Assembly: GCF_034347405.1 (NCBI RefSeq)
Contig: NZ_CP133778.1
Span: forward strand, 2,852,001 to 2,916,000
Source of the DNA: Pseudomonas sp. CCC3.1
Lineage (GTDB): Bacteria > Pseudomonadota > Gammaproteobacteria > Pseudomonadales > Pseudomonadaceae
Length of the DNA: 64,000 nt
Direction of reading: 5' to 3'
Position 1 is the stretch's first letter, and each line of letters opens with the position of its first letter. Positions 44,462 through 53,254 of the stretch are shown one piece after another. The notes under the pieces are model-generated. The model saw only the letters and a list, made by a program, of their open reading frames with translations, was not told the origin of the DNA and searched no databases. The position numbers and the translations under genes are program-made.

Positions 44462-44578
44462 ATGCAACCGACCGACGCTTTAAAACCCCTGGTTTTTGCA
44501 CTAGCAGCATTGATTGCTGCAGCAGCACGAACGCCACGCGCTAACGAATTTGATGCTTGTGCAACAACCGATAAAAGG
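44462..44578 (+). pseudogene. Short signal-peptide ORF, probable remnant of a secreted-protein gene
   Basis: The frame ATG 44462 to TAG 44578 gives only 38 residues. They begin MQPTDALKPLVFALAALIAA, a clear signal peptide, followed by about 15 mature residues (ANEFDACATTDKR). A GGAG lies about 6 nt before the ATG, and a good sigma-54 promoter stands 75 nt upstream. The last 38 nt overlap the 3' end of the sigma-54 activator gene on the other strand. LKPLVFALAA-type signals are familiar from Pseudomonas secreted repeat proteins annotated as haem-utilisation or Fap-like. I read it as the 5' remnant of such a gene whose body was deleted, though a true micropeptide cannot be excluded. Confidence 0.5.
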
Positions 44579-45866
44579 TAGGCCGCGAGACACCCAGCAC
44601 TTTGGCAGCGGTACTCAAGTTGTTCGAGTGCCGATGCAGTACATCGCACAGGGCCTGACGCTCAGCACGCACTTTGTAGTCTTCAAGGGTGCCTATGGCA
44701 GGCATGGTAGCGGGCTGTACTTCCAGGCCCAGATCGGCGGCTTCGATTTGCCGTCCTTCCGCCAGCACCAGCCCACGCCGAACGCGGTTGGCCAGTTCGC
44801 GGACATTGCCAGGCCAAGGGTGATTGCCCAGCGCAATCAGTGCGCCATCACTGAATGAGCGCGAACGGCGGCCCGTCTCTTGGCTGTACAGGCGCGAAAA
44901 ATGGTTGGCCAACAGACTGATGTCACCGTGACGCTCATGCAAGGGAGACATTTGCACCTGCAAGACATTGAGCCGGTAGTACAGGTCTTCACGAAAGCGC
45001 CCCTGAGCGATGGCCGCTTCAAGATCGACATGGGTGGCCGCAAGAACGCGCACATCGACAGCAATCGGCGCGCCGCCGCCAACGCGTTCAATGTGTTTTT
45101 CTTGCAGGAAACGCAACAGGCTGGCTTGCAACTCCAGGGGCAAGTCACCTATTTCGTCCAGGAACAGCGTGCCACCGTTGGCGGTTTCGATACGCCCGAT
45201 CTTGCGTTGATGGGCCCCGGTGAACGCGCCTTTTTCATGGCCAAACAGCTCTGATTGAATCAGGTGCTCCGGGATGGATCCGCAATTGATCGCGACAAAG
45301 GGCTGATCATGACGCTTGGATTGACGATGCAGGGTACGCGCGACCAGTTCTTTGCCAGTGCCGCTTTCACCACGAATCAATATCGGCGACTGGGTGGGCG
45401 CGAACTTGCTCAACAGTTTTCGCAAGTCACGAATGCTTCGGCTTTCACCCAACAGTTCATGGGCATGGGGATCGATATGAATCAACGCCTGCTCGCGCAA
45501 ACGGGACATGCCAAACGCTCGACCGAGCGTGACCTGAACCCGTGGCACATCAAACGGCAAAGTATGGAAATCAAAAAACCACTCACAGACAAAGTCACCG
45601 ATATTTTTCATCTTTAAAACATCAGCACTCAGCACTGCAATCCACTCAGTACCGCTGCGGTTGATCATTTCTTTAACGGCTTCGGGACGTTCAAGGTGCG
45701 AAGGCAACAACCTGAATAAACCGACATCACAAGAGCGATTACTGACCGACTCCAGGCTGCAACTGTCCACCGACCAGCCAACACTCTGGAGTTCTGGTAA
45801 TAAATGGTGACAATCTTCACACGGATCAACCACTAACAGGCGTCGAGGTGAGGGCATTGCAAACAT
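44541..45866 (-). CDS. Sigma-54-dependent transcriptional activator, VpsR-like layout
   Basis: A 441-residue enhancer-binding protein. Residues 1-135 form a divergent receiver-like or VpsR-type domain (LLVVDPCEDCHHLLPELQSV, WIAVLSADVLKMKN) without an obvious phosphorylatable Asp pocket. The AAA+ domain at about 138-365 has the P-loop GESGTGKE, the sigma-54 contact loop GAFTGA, Walker B TLFLDEIGDLP and the arginine finger region RFREDLYYRLNVL. A Fis-type helix-turn-helix ends the protein (NNLSTAAKVLGVSRPTFYRL). AAGGA precedes the ATG. Its gene lies opposite the sigma-54 promoter with paired repeats, which it probably activates. A similar element (TTTCTAAAACTC) at 45896-45907 on its own leader may mean self-control. 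Such regulators often govern biofilm matrix genes. Confidence 0.92.
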   Translation of the reverse strand: MFAMPSPRRLLVVDPCEDCHHLLPELQSVGWSVDSCSLESVSNRSCDVGLFRLLPSHLERPEAVKEMINRSGTEWIAVLSADVLKMKNIGDFVCEWFFDFHTLPFDVPRVQVTLGRAFGMSRLREQALIHIDPHAHELLGESRSIRDLRKLLSKFAPTQSPILIRGESGTGKELVARTLHRQSKRHDQPFVAINCGSIPEHLIQSELFGHEKGAFTGAHQRKIGRIETANGGTLFLDEIGDLPLELQASLLRFLQEKHIERVGGGAPIAVDVRVLAATHVDLEAAIAQGRFREDLYYRLNVLQVQMSPLHERHGDISLLANHFSRLYSQETGRRSRSFSDGALIALGNHPWPGNVRELANRVRRGLVLAEGRQIEAADLGLEVQPATMPAIGTLEDYKVRAERQALCDVLHRHSNNLSTAAKVLGVSRPTFYRLLHKHQIR

Positions 45867-46219
45867 GACTGATCCTTGGCGTCAAAAAACAAAAAGAGTT
45901 TTAGAAACATAGTGTTGGGGAGACTGACCGTAACGGTAGCAACAAGTAAGGCGGGGACTTGTACCGTTTATTTATAAGCGCAATAGCAATATGACATTAA
46001 CCCTCGCAAACAGAGGACTCGGGGATTCCCCAGCCACTTAAACGGATACGCGCAGGTGTTACAGAATTGATTTAAATCAGTCTGATAAAAAAACTTTTAA
46101 AAAAATGACCCATTCGTGTGACCTGAACCGGCTCTGAGGGCATCAGTACAAGTAACCAACCGAACGGTACGCCCAGCCGACGGTTAATCATTTGATGGGC
46201 ACCCATGAGAGATGACCCT
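45867..46219. promoter_or_regulatory. Divergent intergenic region with an Anr/FNR-like box
   Basis: The 353-nt region between the activator and the small hypothetical gene contains no ORF worth calling. TTGAT-TTAA-ATCAG at 46067-46080 matches the Anr/FNR consensus with one mismatch. An A/T-rich tract (46082-46107) follows and could hold a -10 element at the spacing of an Anr-activated promoter reading rightwards. TTTCTAAAACTC on the minus strand at 45896-45907 resembles the enhancer repeats near 44145. Confidence 0.45.
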
Positions 46220-46486
46220 ATGAACGCCCCGCTCCGTTTCAACGAAGCACTTTTGATTGCCGGCCACGCCTTTGAACCTTTTCAATGTGTTGCCTGGGCA
46301 GCGCAAGACGGTCACGGCGAATTGAGCCTGACAGTCATTGACCGCACCAGCACCCGCATCGGCCGCAAGCAAATCCCACGCAGCGCCTGCTCGGACGCCG
46401 CCCAGCTCGAACACCTGCTGGCACAAGCTAGGACCGAGTTGAGCAACGAAGGCTACGCCCTGCAACCATGGGTCATGCCGGCATAA
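46220..46486 (+). CDS. Small conserved-type hypothetical protein
   Basis: An 88-residue protein with no signal peptide or membrane helix. I chose the ATG at 46220 because GAGAGA lies 7 nt upstream; an ATG at 46205 is also in frame. The sequence LNEA-like start (MNAPLRFNEALLIAGHAFEP) leads into an alpha/beta pattern (CVAWAAQDGHGELSLTVIDR, LEHLLAQARTELSNEGYAL). I do not recognise a named family. A candidate Anr box stands about 140 bp upstream, and a strong bidirectional terminator follows within 20 nt, so it is its own transcription unit. Confidence 0.7.
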   Translation: MNAPLRFNEALLIAGHAFEPFQCVAWAAQDGHGELSLTVIDRTSTRIGRKQIPRSACSDAAQLEHLLAQARTELSNEGYALQPWVMPA

Positions 46487-46502
46487 CAAGCCGCACACTC
46501 GT

Positions 46503-46535
46503 GTAGACGCTGCCGCAGGCTGCGGCAGCGTCTAC
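46503..46535. terminator. Bidirectional hairpin between convergent genes
   Basis: GTAGACGCTGCCGCAG and CTGCGGCAGCGTCTAC form a perfect 16-bp stem around one base. T-rich sequence follows on the right (GTGTTTTAA). It lies between the small hypothetical gene and the VWA gene, which converge. Confidence 0.85.
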
Positions 46536-46541
46536 CGTGTT

Positions 46542-47270
46542 TTAACCATCGATATGTTGGTAGTCGATTCCCAACTCTGCCGCCATTTGCCGGGCGCGCC
46601 CCAGACGAATCGGCCCCCTCTCTATATCAATCAACAGCCCAAGGCAGTCCAGTCCGGGCAGCGACGACCGCTCTTTTAATCGTCCATCTGTGACCAACAA
46701 AAACCGCTGTTGCTCCTGTGAAAACTGCTTGCGACGCACCTCAAGCCAACGCACGACTTCGTGCAACGCGTCCAGCAACGGCGTGCCACCGCCAGCCCCC
46801 AGCCCCTCCAGCCACTGATCCAGCGCTTTTGAAGCCTTGGCGCCGCTGACGTGCCACTGCGGCGCACTGCCGCTCGCGGTCATCACTGCTACCCTGGCAC
46901 GCTGGCGATAGGCATCGTCGAAAAGTTGCGCCAGCAAACCCTTGGCATCACTCAATGCCTGATTCCGGCGGGTTGACGCAGAAGCATCAATCACCACCAG
47001 CCACAGTTCCTGAGCTGCACCTTTACGCGCTTTATGGGCCAGGTCTTCGCGCGTTTTCGGGCGGCCGCGCAGCAGGGTTTGCACCCAATCAATCGCGCCA
47101 TTCTCAGCATAGCGACTGGCACCCAGGCGGCCTTGTTCGAGTATTCCCGGTCGGGGTTTGGCATCCGCCCCCGCAGTTGATCGAGGGCGAATGCCTAGGG
47201 CTTTTTTGGCCAGCTCGGCACTTCTCGACGCGCGCCCATGGCTTGCGGTTGCGCCGCTAACTCGCCCCAT
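46542..47270 (-). CDS. VWA-domain protein, ChlD-like half of a cobalt/magnesium chelatase
   Basis: A 242-residue protein whose C-terminal 150 residues are a von Willebrand A domain with a full MIDAS: VVIDASAST (DxSxS), GGGTPLLDAL (Thr) and LLVTDGRL (Asp). The first 80 residues are basic and low in structure (KKALGIRPRSTAGADAKPRP). It corresponds to the C-terminal part of ChlD/CobT-type subunits. With the AAA+ ChlI-like protein upstream it would drive ATP-dependent metal insertion by CobN. Its start lies 76 nt inside the chlI-like gene in another frame. That long overlap is unusual, and a start further inside the gene was not found. Confidence 0.82.
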   Translation of the reverse strand: MGRVSGATASHGRASRSAELAKKALGIRPRSTAGADAKPRPGILEQGRLGASRYAENGAIDWVQTLLRGRPKTREDLAHKARKGAAQELWLVVIDASASTRRNQALSDAKGLLAQLFDDAYRQRARVAVMTASGSAPQWHVSGAKASKALDQWLEGLGAGGGTPLLDALHEVVRWLEVRRKQFSQEQQRFLLVTDGRLKERSSLPGLDCLGLLIDIERGPIRLGRARQMAAELGIDYQHIDG

Positions 47271-48199
47271 TGCCCCTGCCCTGAACTTGCAGAATGGCCT
47301 GCCGATTGGGCAGATGACTGCGGCTCGGGGGTCGGTGCTTGCGGGGTTTGCTCACGACGGCGATGACGCAAGGCAAACTCGGCGACCGCATCAATGTCAT
47401 CCAGACTGATGGATTCTGCCCCGCGCCAGGCCGTATGCGCCCGCGCCGCCCTCAGCCAGACCAGATCGGCACGCAAGCCATCGACACCCGCGGCGTAACA
47501 ACGCTCGGTAATCACGGCCAATGACTGATCATCCAGTTCAATCTGTTGCAAGCCGTCTCGCGCCTGCTGGCAACGTTGACGCAAGGCGTCTTGCGCCTGC
47601 GCCCACTGCGCACAAAAGCCCTGCGGATCGGCATCAAAAGCTAACCGGCGACGGATGATTTCTCCGCGCTCCGTCGGCTGCGGCTGGCTGTCCATGGCCA
47701 CGTTCAAGCCAAATCGGTCGAGCAATTGCGGGCGCAGTTCGCCTTCTTCGGGGTTCATGGTGCCGATCAGCACAAACCGCGCCGGGTGGCGATGGGAAAT
47801 ACCATCACGCTCCACCACGTTAATGCCGCTGGCGGCGACGTCCAGCAACACGTCCACCAAGTGATCCGCCAGCAGGTTGACTTCGTCGACATACAGCACC
47901 CCGCCATCGGCCTTGGCCAATACACCGGGCGAAAATTGCGCCTTGCTCTGGCCCAGCGCCGCGTCCAGATCTAGGGTGCCGACCAAGCGCTCTTCAGTCG
48001 CGCCCAACGGCAACGTCACAAACGGGCCGCTGGCGAGCACATCGGCCAGGCCACGGGCCAGGGTCGATTTGGCCATGCCGCGCGGGCCCTCGATCAACAC
48101 TCCGCCAATTTTCGGGTCAATCGCCGTCAGGCACAGCGCCAGTTTCAATGAGTCCGCGCCGACCACCGCCGACAGCGGGAAATGGGGGGTGTCAGTCAT
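47195..48199 (-). CDS. ChlI-like AAA+ ATPase, chelatase motor subunit
   Basis: I chose the ATG at 48199 (MTDTPHFPLSAVVGADSLKL); an in-frame TTG two codons earlier is the other choice. The product has 334 residues. The P-loop is EGPRGMAKST, Walker B is GGVLYVDEVNLL, sensor 1 is FVLIGTMNPEEGELRPQL and a lid domain follows (GLRADLVWLRAARAHTAWRG). The tail is Gln/Pro/Ser-rich. Such proteins act with CobN and a VWA protein in place of CobS/CobT, inserting cobalt into hydrogenobyrinate a,c-diamide in the aerobic B12 pathway. It follows cobN after a 108-nt gap that holds a REP-like hairpin. Confidence 0.88.
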   Translation of the reverse strand: MTDTPHFPLSAVVGADSLKLALCLTAIDPKIGGVLIEGPRGMAKSTLARGLADVLASGPFVTLPLGATEERLVGTLDLDAALGQSKAQFSPGVLAKADGGVLYVDEVNLLADHLVDVLLDVAASGINVVERDGISHRHPARFVLIGTMNPEEGELRPQLLDRFGLNVAMDSQPQPTERGEIIRRRLAFDADPQGFCAQWAQAQDALRQRCQQARDGLQQIELDDQSLAVITERCYAAGVDGLRADLVWLRAARAHTAWRGAESISLDDIDAVAEFALRHRRREQTPQAPTPEPQSSAQSAGHSASSGQGQWGELAAQPQAMGARREVPSWPKKP

Positions 48200-48230
48200 G
48201 TACAAAACCTTTTCAGAATTATCACGCCCT

Positions 48231-48297
48231 TGTAGGAGCGAGCTTGCCTCACGATCTTTTTAAGATCAAAAGATCGCGAGGCAAGCTCGCTCCTACA
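48231..48297. repeat. REP-like inverted repeat
   Basis: TGTAGGAGCGAGCTTGCCTC and its reverse complement GAGGCAAGCTCGCTCCTACA enclose a second palindrome (GATCTTTTTAAGATC, AAAGATCGC). The same element occurs at 57914-57981. It sits between cobN and the chlI-like gene and may reduce expression of the latter. Confidence 0.9.
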
Positions 48298-48307
48298 GGG
48301 TTCAATT

Positions 48308-51300
48308 TCAATCTTCTTCGATGTCCAGCAGCAGGTCTTCCAGCGCCTGGCGATATTCGCCCGGCTCACTCCACAGACCTCGCTGCTGCGCTTCAAGCAA
48401 ACGCTCGGTCATGTCGCGCAGTGCATGCGGGTTATGTTGCTGCACAAATTCACGGGTGTCCGGGTCCAGCAGGTAGGCATCGGCCAGCAACGCGTATTGG
48501 TGGTCGTCGATCAACTGGGTCGTGGCGTCAAAGGCAAACACATTATCGAGGGTTGCCGCCATCTCGAACGCCCCCTTGTAGCCATGGCGTTTAACCCCTT
48601 CGATCCACTTCGGATTCGCCGCCCGCGAGCGGATCACCCGATTCAGTTCTTCTTTGAGGGTGCGAATTTTCGGCACGTCGGGCTGGCTGTGGTCGCCATG
48701 GTAGCTGGCGGCCGTTGTGCCACTCAGGCTTTCGACGGCTGCCAGCATGCCGCCCTGAAATTGGTAATAGTCGTTGGAATCGAGCAAGTCATGCTCGCGA
48801 TTGTCCTGATTCTGCACCACCGCCTGCACCTGACTCAGGCGCTGGGCAAACTGGTCACGGGCAGCCGTGCCTTCATCGGTGCCGCCATAAGCGTAGCCAC
48901 CCCAGTTCAGGTACACCTCAGCCAGGTCTTCGCGGCTTTGCCACACGCGACCATCAATGGCGTTTTGCACGCCTGCGCCATAAGCACCGGGTTTGGCGCC
49001 GAAAATACGCCAGCCCGCCTGACGCGCCGCCAACTCAGGGGCCAGGCCGTCGCGCTCAAGCTGCTCGCGTTCACGGCGTACCTTGGCCGCCAGCGGGTTC
49101 AGATCATCAGGCTCGTCCAGCGCAGCCACCGCTTGCACCGCTGCATCAAACAGGCGGATCAAGTTGGCAAAGGCATCGCGAAAGAACCCCGACACACGCA
49201 AGGTGACATCGACCCGTGGCCGGTCGAGCAGGCTGACCGGCAAGATTTCAAAGTCATCGACGCGCTGGCTGCCCGTGGCCCATACCGGTCGTACGCCCAT
49301 AAGGGCCATGGCCTGGGCAATGTCGTCGCCCCCGGTGCGCATGGTCGCCGTGCCCCAAACCGAGAGCCCGAGCTGACGCAGGTGATCACCGTGATCTTGC
49401 AGATGACGTTCAAGAATCAGAGTGGCGGACTGGAAGCCGATACGCCATGCGGTGGTTGTGGGCAGGTTGCGCACGTCTACCGAGAAAAAGTTACGCCCGG
49501 TGGGCAGCACGTCCAGCCGTCCGCGGCTCGGCGCACCGCTTGGCCCGGCTGGCACAAAGCGCCCGCTCAGCGCATCGAGCAAACCCTGCATCTCAGCCGG
49601 GCCGCAGGCATCCAAACGCGGCGCCACAACCGCCAGCAACGCATCAAAAATGGAACGTACTTCGACCCACTGCTCACCTTCTGGCAATTGCAGGCGGCCT
49701 TCCAGTGCCTGCTCTATCAACAGCGCCGCATACAGTTCCAGACGTTCTCGGGTGTCTCCCGCCGTGCGCCACAGCGCCTCGCTAACGGCTTGCAATTCGG
49801 GAGGTTGACGCGTCACCCATGGCTCGGCCAGCGCGCAATCCAGCGGATCGAAGCCCAATTCAAAGGCTTTCGCCAAGGCCCGCAACAGGCTTGATTGAGC
49901 GCCACGGCCATCGCCACGGGGAATACGCAGCAACGCCAGCAACGTGTCGATACGCAGGCGCCCAGCCGGTGACTCACCAAAAATATGCAGCCCATCGCGG
50001 ATTTGCGACTCTTTTAAATCGCACAAGTAGGTGTCCAGACGCGGCAACCAGATCGCCGCATCGGCGTCGCTGTCGAGGTTCTCGTCCAGTTGCAGCTCAC
50101 GATCGATGTGAGTGTCACGCACCAACTTGAGAATGTCGCGCTGCAACTCGCGGGCGCGGCGCGGGTCGAGCAATTGTGCTTCGTAATACTCGTCGGCCAG
50201 CAGCTCAAGATCGCGCAACGGGCCGTAGGTTTCAGCCCGGGTCAACGGCGGCATTAAATGGTCGATGATCACTGCCTGAGTGCGGCGCTTGGCCTGTGCG
50301 CCCTCGCCCGGATCGTTGACGATAAATGGGTACACATTCGGCATGGGGCCGAGAATCGCGTCTGGCCAGCAATGCTCCGACAACCCGACGCCTTTGCCCG
50401 GCAACCATTCCAGGTTGCCGTGTTTGCCAACGTGCACCACGGCGTGAGCGCCGTAGGTGTGGCGCAACCAGAAGTAAAACGCCAGGTACGCATGGGGCGG
50501 TACCAGGTCCGGATCGTGATAGACCGCGCTGGCGTCTGCCTGATAACCACGCGCCGGCTGAATGCCAACAAAGGTCAAACCAAAACGCAGCCCGGCGATC
50601 ATCAGACGGCCGCTGCGAAACATCGGGTCATCTTGCGGCGCGCCCCAGCGTTCATTGACCGCTTGCTGATTGGCCTCGGGCAACTGGCTGAACATCGTCC
50701 AGTACTCATCCAGCCCCAGGCTTTGATGGCATGGACGCAGGTCAAGGCTGTCGAGGTCGTTACTGACGCCGCCCAGCAAAGCCTGAATCAATGCGGTCCC
50801 GGACTCCGGCAACTCGGTGTCCAGCGGATAGCCCTGCACCTGCAAGGCCCGCAGAATATTCAGCGCAGCGGCCGGAGTATCCAGCCCCACGCCATTACCG
50901 ATGCGACCATCGCGGGTCGGGTAGTTGGCCAGAATCAGGGCGATGCGTTTTTGCGGGTTTGGCACGCGAGCCAGCTCAACCCAGCGCCGCGCCAGCTCGG
51001 CGACAAAGTCCATGCGTTCCGGCTGCGCGCGATAGCACACCACATCCGACTGGCTGCGCTCACTGCGCCACGCCAAGTCTTTAAAACTGACCGGACGGCT
51101 GATGATTCGCCCGTCCAGTTCTGGCAAGGCAATGTGCATCGCCAGATCACGCGGGCCAAGGCCTTGTTCGCTGTCGCGCCAGCCGGGTTCGTTGTCTTGG
51201 GCACAAATGGCCTGAATGACCGGGATATTGCGCCGGAACGGGCGCAAGTGAGGCGCTTCGGGACTGGACTGGGCAAAGCCAGTGGTATTGAGAATGACCC

Positions 51301-52078
51301 CGGCCTCGACCTCGTCGAGCAGGTCCTGAACCACCGTCAGGCAGCCCGGCTCTTTAAGGCTGGCGACTGCAATCGGCAAAGGGTTAAGCCCTGCCGCTTG
51401 CAAACGCTGGCAAAACACATCGACAAACGCAGTGTTGGCCGCTTGCAAGTGCGAGCGATAGAACAGCAGCGCCGCCACCGGCTGCCCGGCGTGCCAGTCA
51501 GCCTGCCAGTGCTTGAGTTCGGGGCTGGTGTGCTGCGGGTGATAGATGGCGGTGCGCGGCAAGGTCTGCGGCTCATCCCACGGGTAATCGCGGCCCAGGC
51601 ATTGGCTGGCCAAGCAGCGATAAAGTTGCAGCGCATTATGCCGCCCGCCCTGACGCAAAAAGTGCCAAAGACGCTCGCCCTGTTCGGCGGGTACAGTGCT
51701 CAGCGCACTCAACTCAGGGTCAGGACGGTCATCGCCCGGCACCAGAATCAGCGTCACGCCGCGCTCGGCCAACTGCATCAGGCGCTCAATGCCGTAGCGC
51801 CAATAACCAATTCCGCCGTGCAAGGACAGCAGAATCACTTTGGCGTGTTGCAGCACCTGGTCGACGTACAGATCGACCGAGCCATGGTTTTGCACCTGCA
51901 TCGGGTTTGCCAGACGCAGGCTTGGATAATCTTCAGGCAACTGCTGCGCGGCGTCCGCGAGCAGTGCCAGGCTTGAATCACCGCTGCACAGGATCACCAG
52001 CTCGGCGGGGGTTTGGCCTAAGTCGGCAATGTTGTCGTCCGATACAAAGCCACCGGGCTGGGTCCTGAGCAAATGCAT
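48308..52078 (-). CDS. cobN: Cobaltochelatase large subunit CobN
   Basis: A 1256-residue protein of CobN/BchH type, matching the family's usual length. It starts in the ATG at 52078 (MHLLRTQPGGFVSDDN), 4 nt after cobW. Typical segments include CSGDSSLALLADAAQQLPED, HGGIGYWRYGIERLMQLAER, the metal-site region HVGKHGNLEWLPGKG, PNVYPFIVNDPGEGAQAKRR, and the C-terminal YQFQGGMLAAVESLSG and DNVFAFDATTQLIDDH. It binds hydrogenobyrinate a,c-diamide and inserts cobalt with energy from its AAA+ partners. The gene is downstream of a cobalamin riboswitch through cobW, so it is shut off by B12. The whole cobW-cobN-chlI-VWA set reads as one unit, though a repeat intervenes after cobN. Confidence 0.95.
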   Translation of the reverse strand: MHLLRTQPGGFVSDDNIADLGQTPAELVILCSGDSSLALLADAAQQLPEDYPSLRLANPMQVQNHGSVDLYVDQVLQHAKVILLSLHGGIGYWRYGIERLMQLAERGVTLILVPGDDRPDPELSALSTVPAEQGERLWHFLRQGGRHNALQLYRCLASQCLGRDYPWDEPQTLPRTAIYHPQHTSPELKHWQADWHAGQPVAALLFYRSHLQAANTAFVDVFCQRLQAAGLNPLPIAVASLKEPGCLTVVQDLLDEVEAGVILNTTGFAQSSPEAPHLRPFRRNIPVIQAICAQDNEPGWRDSEQGLGPRDLAMHIALPELDGRIISRPVSFKDLAWRSERSQSDVVCYRAQPERMDFVAELARRWVELARVPNPQKRIALILANYPTRDGRIGNGVGLDTPAAALNILRALQVQGYPLDTELPESGTALIQALLGGVSNDLDSLDLRPCHQSLGLDEYWTMFSQLPEANQQAVNERWGAPQDDPMFRSGRLMIAGLRFGLTFVGIQPARGYQADASAVYHDPDLVPPHAYLAFYFWLRHTYGAHAVVHVGKHGNLEWLPGKGVGLSEHCWPDAILGPMPNVYPFIVNDPGEGAQAKRRTQAVIIDHLMPPLTRAETYGPLRDLELLADEYYEAQLLDPRRARELQRDILKLVRDTHIDRELQLDENLDSDADAAIWLPRLDTYLCDLKESQIRDGLHIFGESPAGRLRIDTLLALLRIPRGDGRGAQSSLLRALAKAFELGFDPLDCALAEPWVTRQPPELQAVSEALWRTAGDTRERLELYAALLIEQALEGRLQLPEGEQWVEVRSIFDALLAVVAPRLDACGPAEMQGLLDALSGRFVPAGPSGAPSRGRLDVLPTGRNFFSVDVRNLPTTTAWRIGFQSATLILERHLQDHGDHLRQLGLSVWGTATMRTGGDDIAQAMALMGVRPVWATGSQRVDDFEILPVSLLDRPRVDVTLRVSGFFRDAFANLIRLFDAAVQAVAALDEPDDLNPLAAKVRREREQLERDGLAPELAARQAGWRIFGAKPGAYGAGVQNAIDGRVWQSREDLAEVYLNWGGYAYGGTDEGTAARDQFAQRLSQVQAVVQNQDNREHDLLDSNDYYQFQGGMLAAVESLSGTTAASYHGDHSQPDVPKIRTLKEELNRVIRSRAANPKWIEGVKRHGYKGAFEMAATLDNVFAFDATTQLIDDHQYALLADAYLLDPDTREFVQQHNPHALRDMTERLLEAQQRGLWSEPGEYRQALEDLLLDIEED

Positions 52079-52081
52079 GGT

Positions 52082-53152
52082 TTAAACGCTCAACGCTGTA
52101 CGCAGGGTGGACTCAAGCAGTGCGGCGTCCAGGTCCTGGCCAATCAGAACCAGCTTGGTGGTGCGCGCCTCATCACTGCCCCAGGCGCGGTCGAAGTGCT
52201 TGTCAAAACGCGTGCCCACGCCCTGAATCAACAAACGCATCGGCTTGCCAGGAATCGCCGCAAAACCTTTAACCCGCAGGATGTCGTGCTTGACCACCAA
52301 TTGCGTCAGGGCGTCCAACAGCACACGCTCCTCTGCTTGTGGCAGCTCAATAGAGATGGAGTCGAAAGCATCGTGGTCATGATCGTCGTGGTCATCATCG
52401 CCATCGTGGTGATGGTCGTGGTGGCTGTGACGGCTGTCGATGTGGTCTTCGGAACCGGCGCCCAGACCCAGCAAAATGTCCAGGGGCAGACGACCGCTGC
52501 TGGCCTCAATGATTTTCACCGCCGGTGGCAGCTCTTCAGCCACTTCGGCACGCACTTTGGCCAGGTCTTCAGGGTTGATCAGGTCCGCTTTGTTGAGGAT
52601 CACCAAGTCAGCGCTGGCCAATTGATCGGCAAACAGTTCGTGCAGTGGCGACTCGTGATCCAGGTTCGGGTCGAGTTTGCGCTGGGCATCCACCTGATCC
52701 GGGAAGGCGGCAAAGGTGCCCCGCGCCACTGCCGGGCTGTCGACCACAGTGATCACGGCGTCAACGGTGCAGGCGCTGCGGATTTCTGGCCACTGAAAAG
52801 CTTGAACCAGCGGCTTTGGCAAGGCCAGGCCCGAGGTTTCAATCAGGATGTGATCGATGTCACCACGACGGGCAACCAGTTCGCGCATCACCGGGAAGAA
52901 TTCTTCTTGAACGGTGCAGCACAGACAGCCGTTGGCCAGTTCGTAGACGCGGCCGTTGGCTTCTTCTTCGGTGCAGCCGATGGAGCATTGCTTGAGGATT
53001 TCGCCGTCGATGCCCAACTCGCCGAATTCGTTGACGATCACCGCAATGCGGCGACCTTGGGCGTTGTCCAGCATGTGGCGCAGCAAGGTGGTTTTGCCCG
53101 AGCCGAGGAAGCCGGTAACGATAGTGACGGGGGTTTTGGCCAGTGTTTTCAT
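52082..53152 (-). CDS. cobW: CobW-type GTPase metallochaperone
   Basis: I chose the ATG at 53152 (MKTLAKTPVTIVTGFLGSGK) because AAGGG is 7 nt upstream and the P-loop then lies at the usual place; the frame is open 24 codons further up. The 356-residue G3E GTPase has GFLGSGKTT, the Cys motif NGCLCCTV, ETSGLALPKP and the guanine site NKADLI. A His/Asp-rich stretch (HSHHDHHHDGDDDHDDHDHD) lies at about 245-265 and probably binds metal. The CobW C-terminal domain follows. It is thought to load Co(II) for CobN. It is first in the operon, behind the riboswitch. Confidence 0.94.
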   Translation of the reverse strand: MKTLAKTPVTIVTGFLGSGKTTLLRHMLDNAQGRRIAVIVNEFGELGIDGEILKQCSIGCTEEEANGRVYELANGCLCCTVQEEFFPVMRELVARRGDIDHILIETSGLALPKPLVQAFQWPEIRSACTVDAVITVVDSPAVARGTFAAFPDQVDAQRKLDPNLDHESPLHELFADQLASADLVILNKADLINPEDLAKVRAEVAEELPPAVKIIEASSGRLPLDILLGLGAGSEDHIDSRHSHHDHHHDGDDDHDDHDHDAFDSISIELPQAEERVLLDALTQLVVKHDILRVKGFAAIPGKPMRLLIQGVGTRFDKHFDRAWGSDEARTTKLVLIGQDLDAALLESTLRTALSV

Positions 53153-53254
53153 CGGATGCCCTTTGGCAAAGCGGCGGGCAAACGGGACGACGACCGTCTC
53201 ATACGAGCGGTAAACATTCGCCACCGGATCACCCCGCCCGGTTGAATTAAGAAT

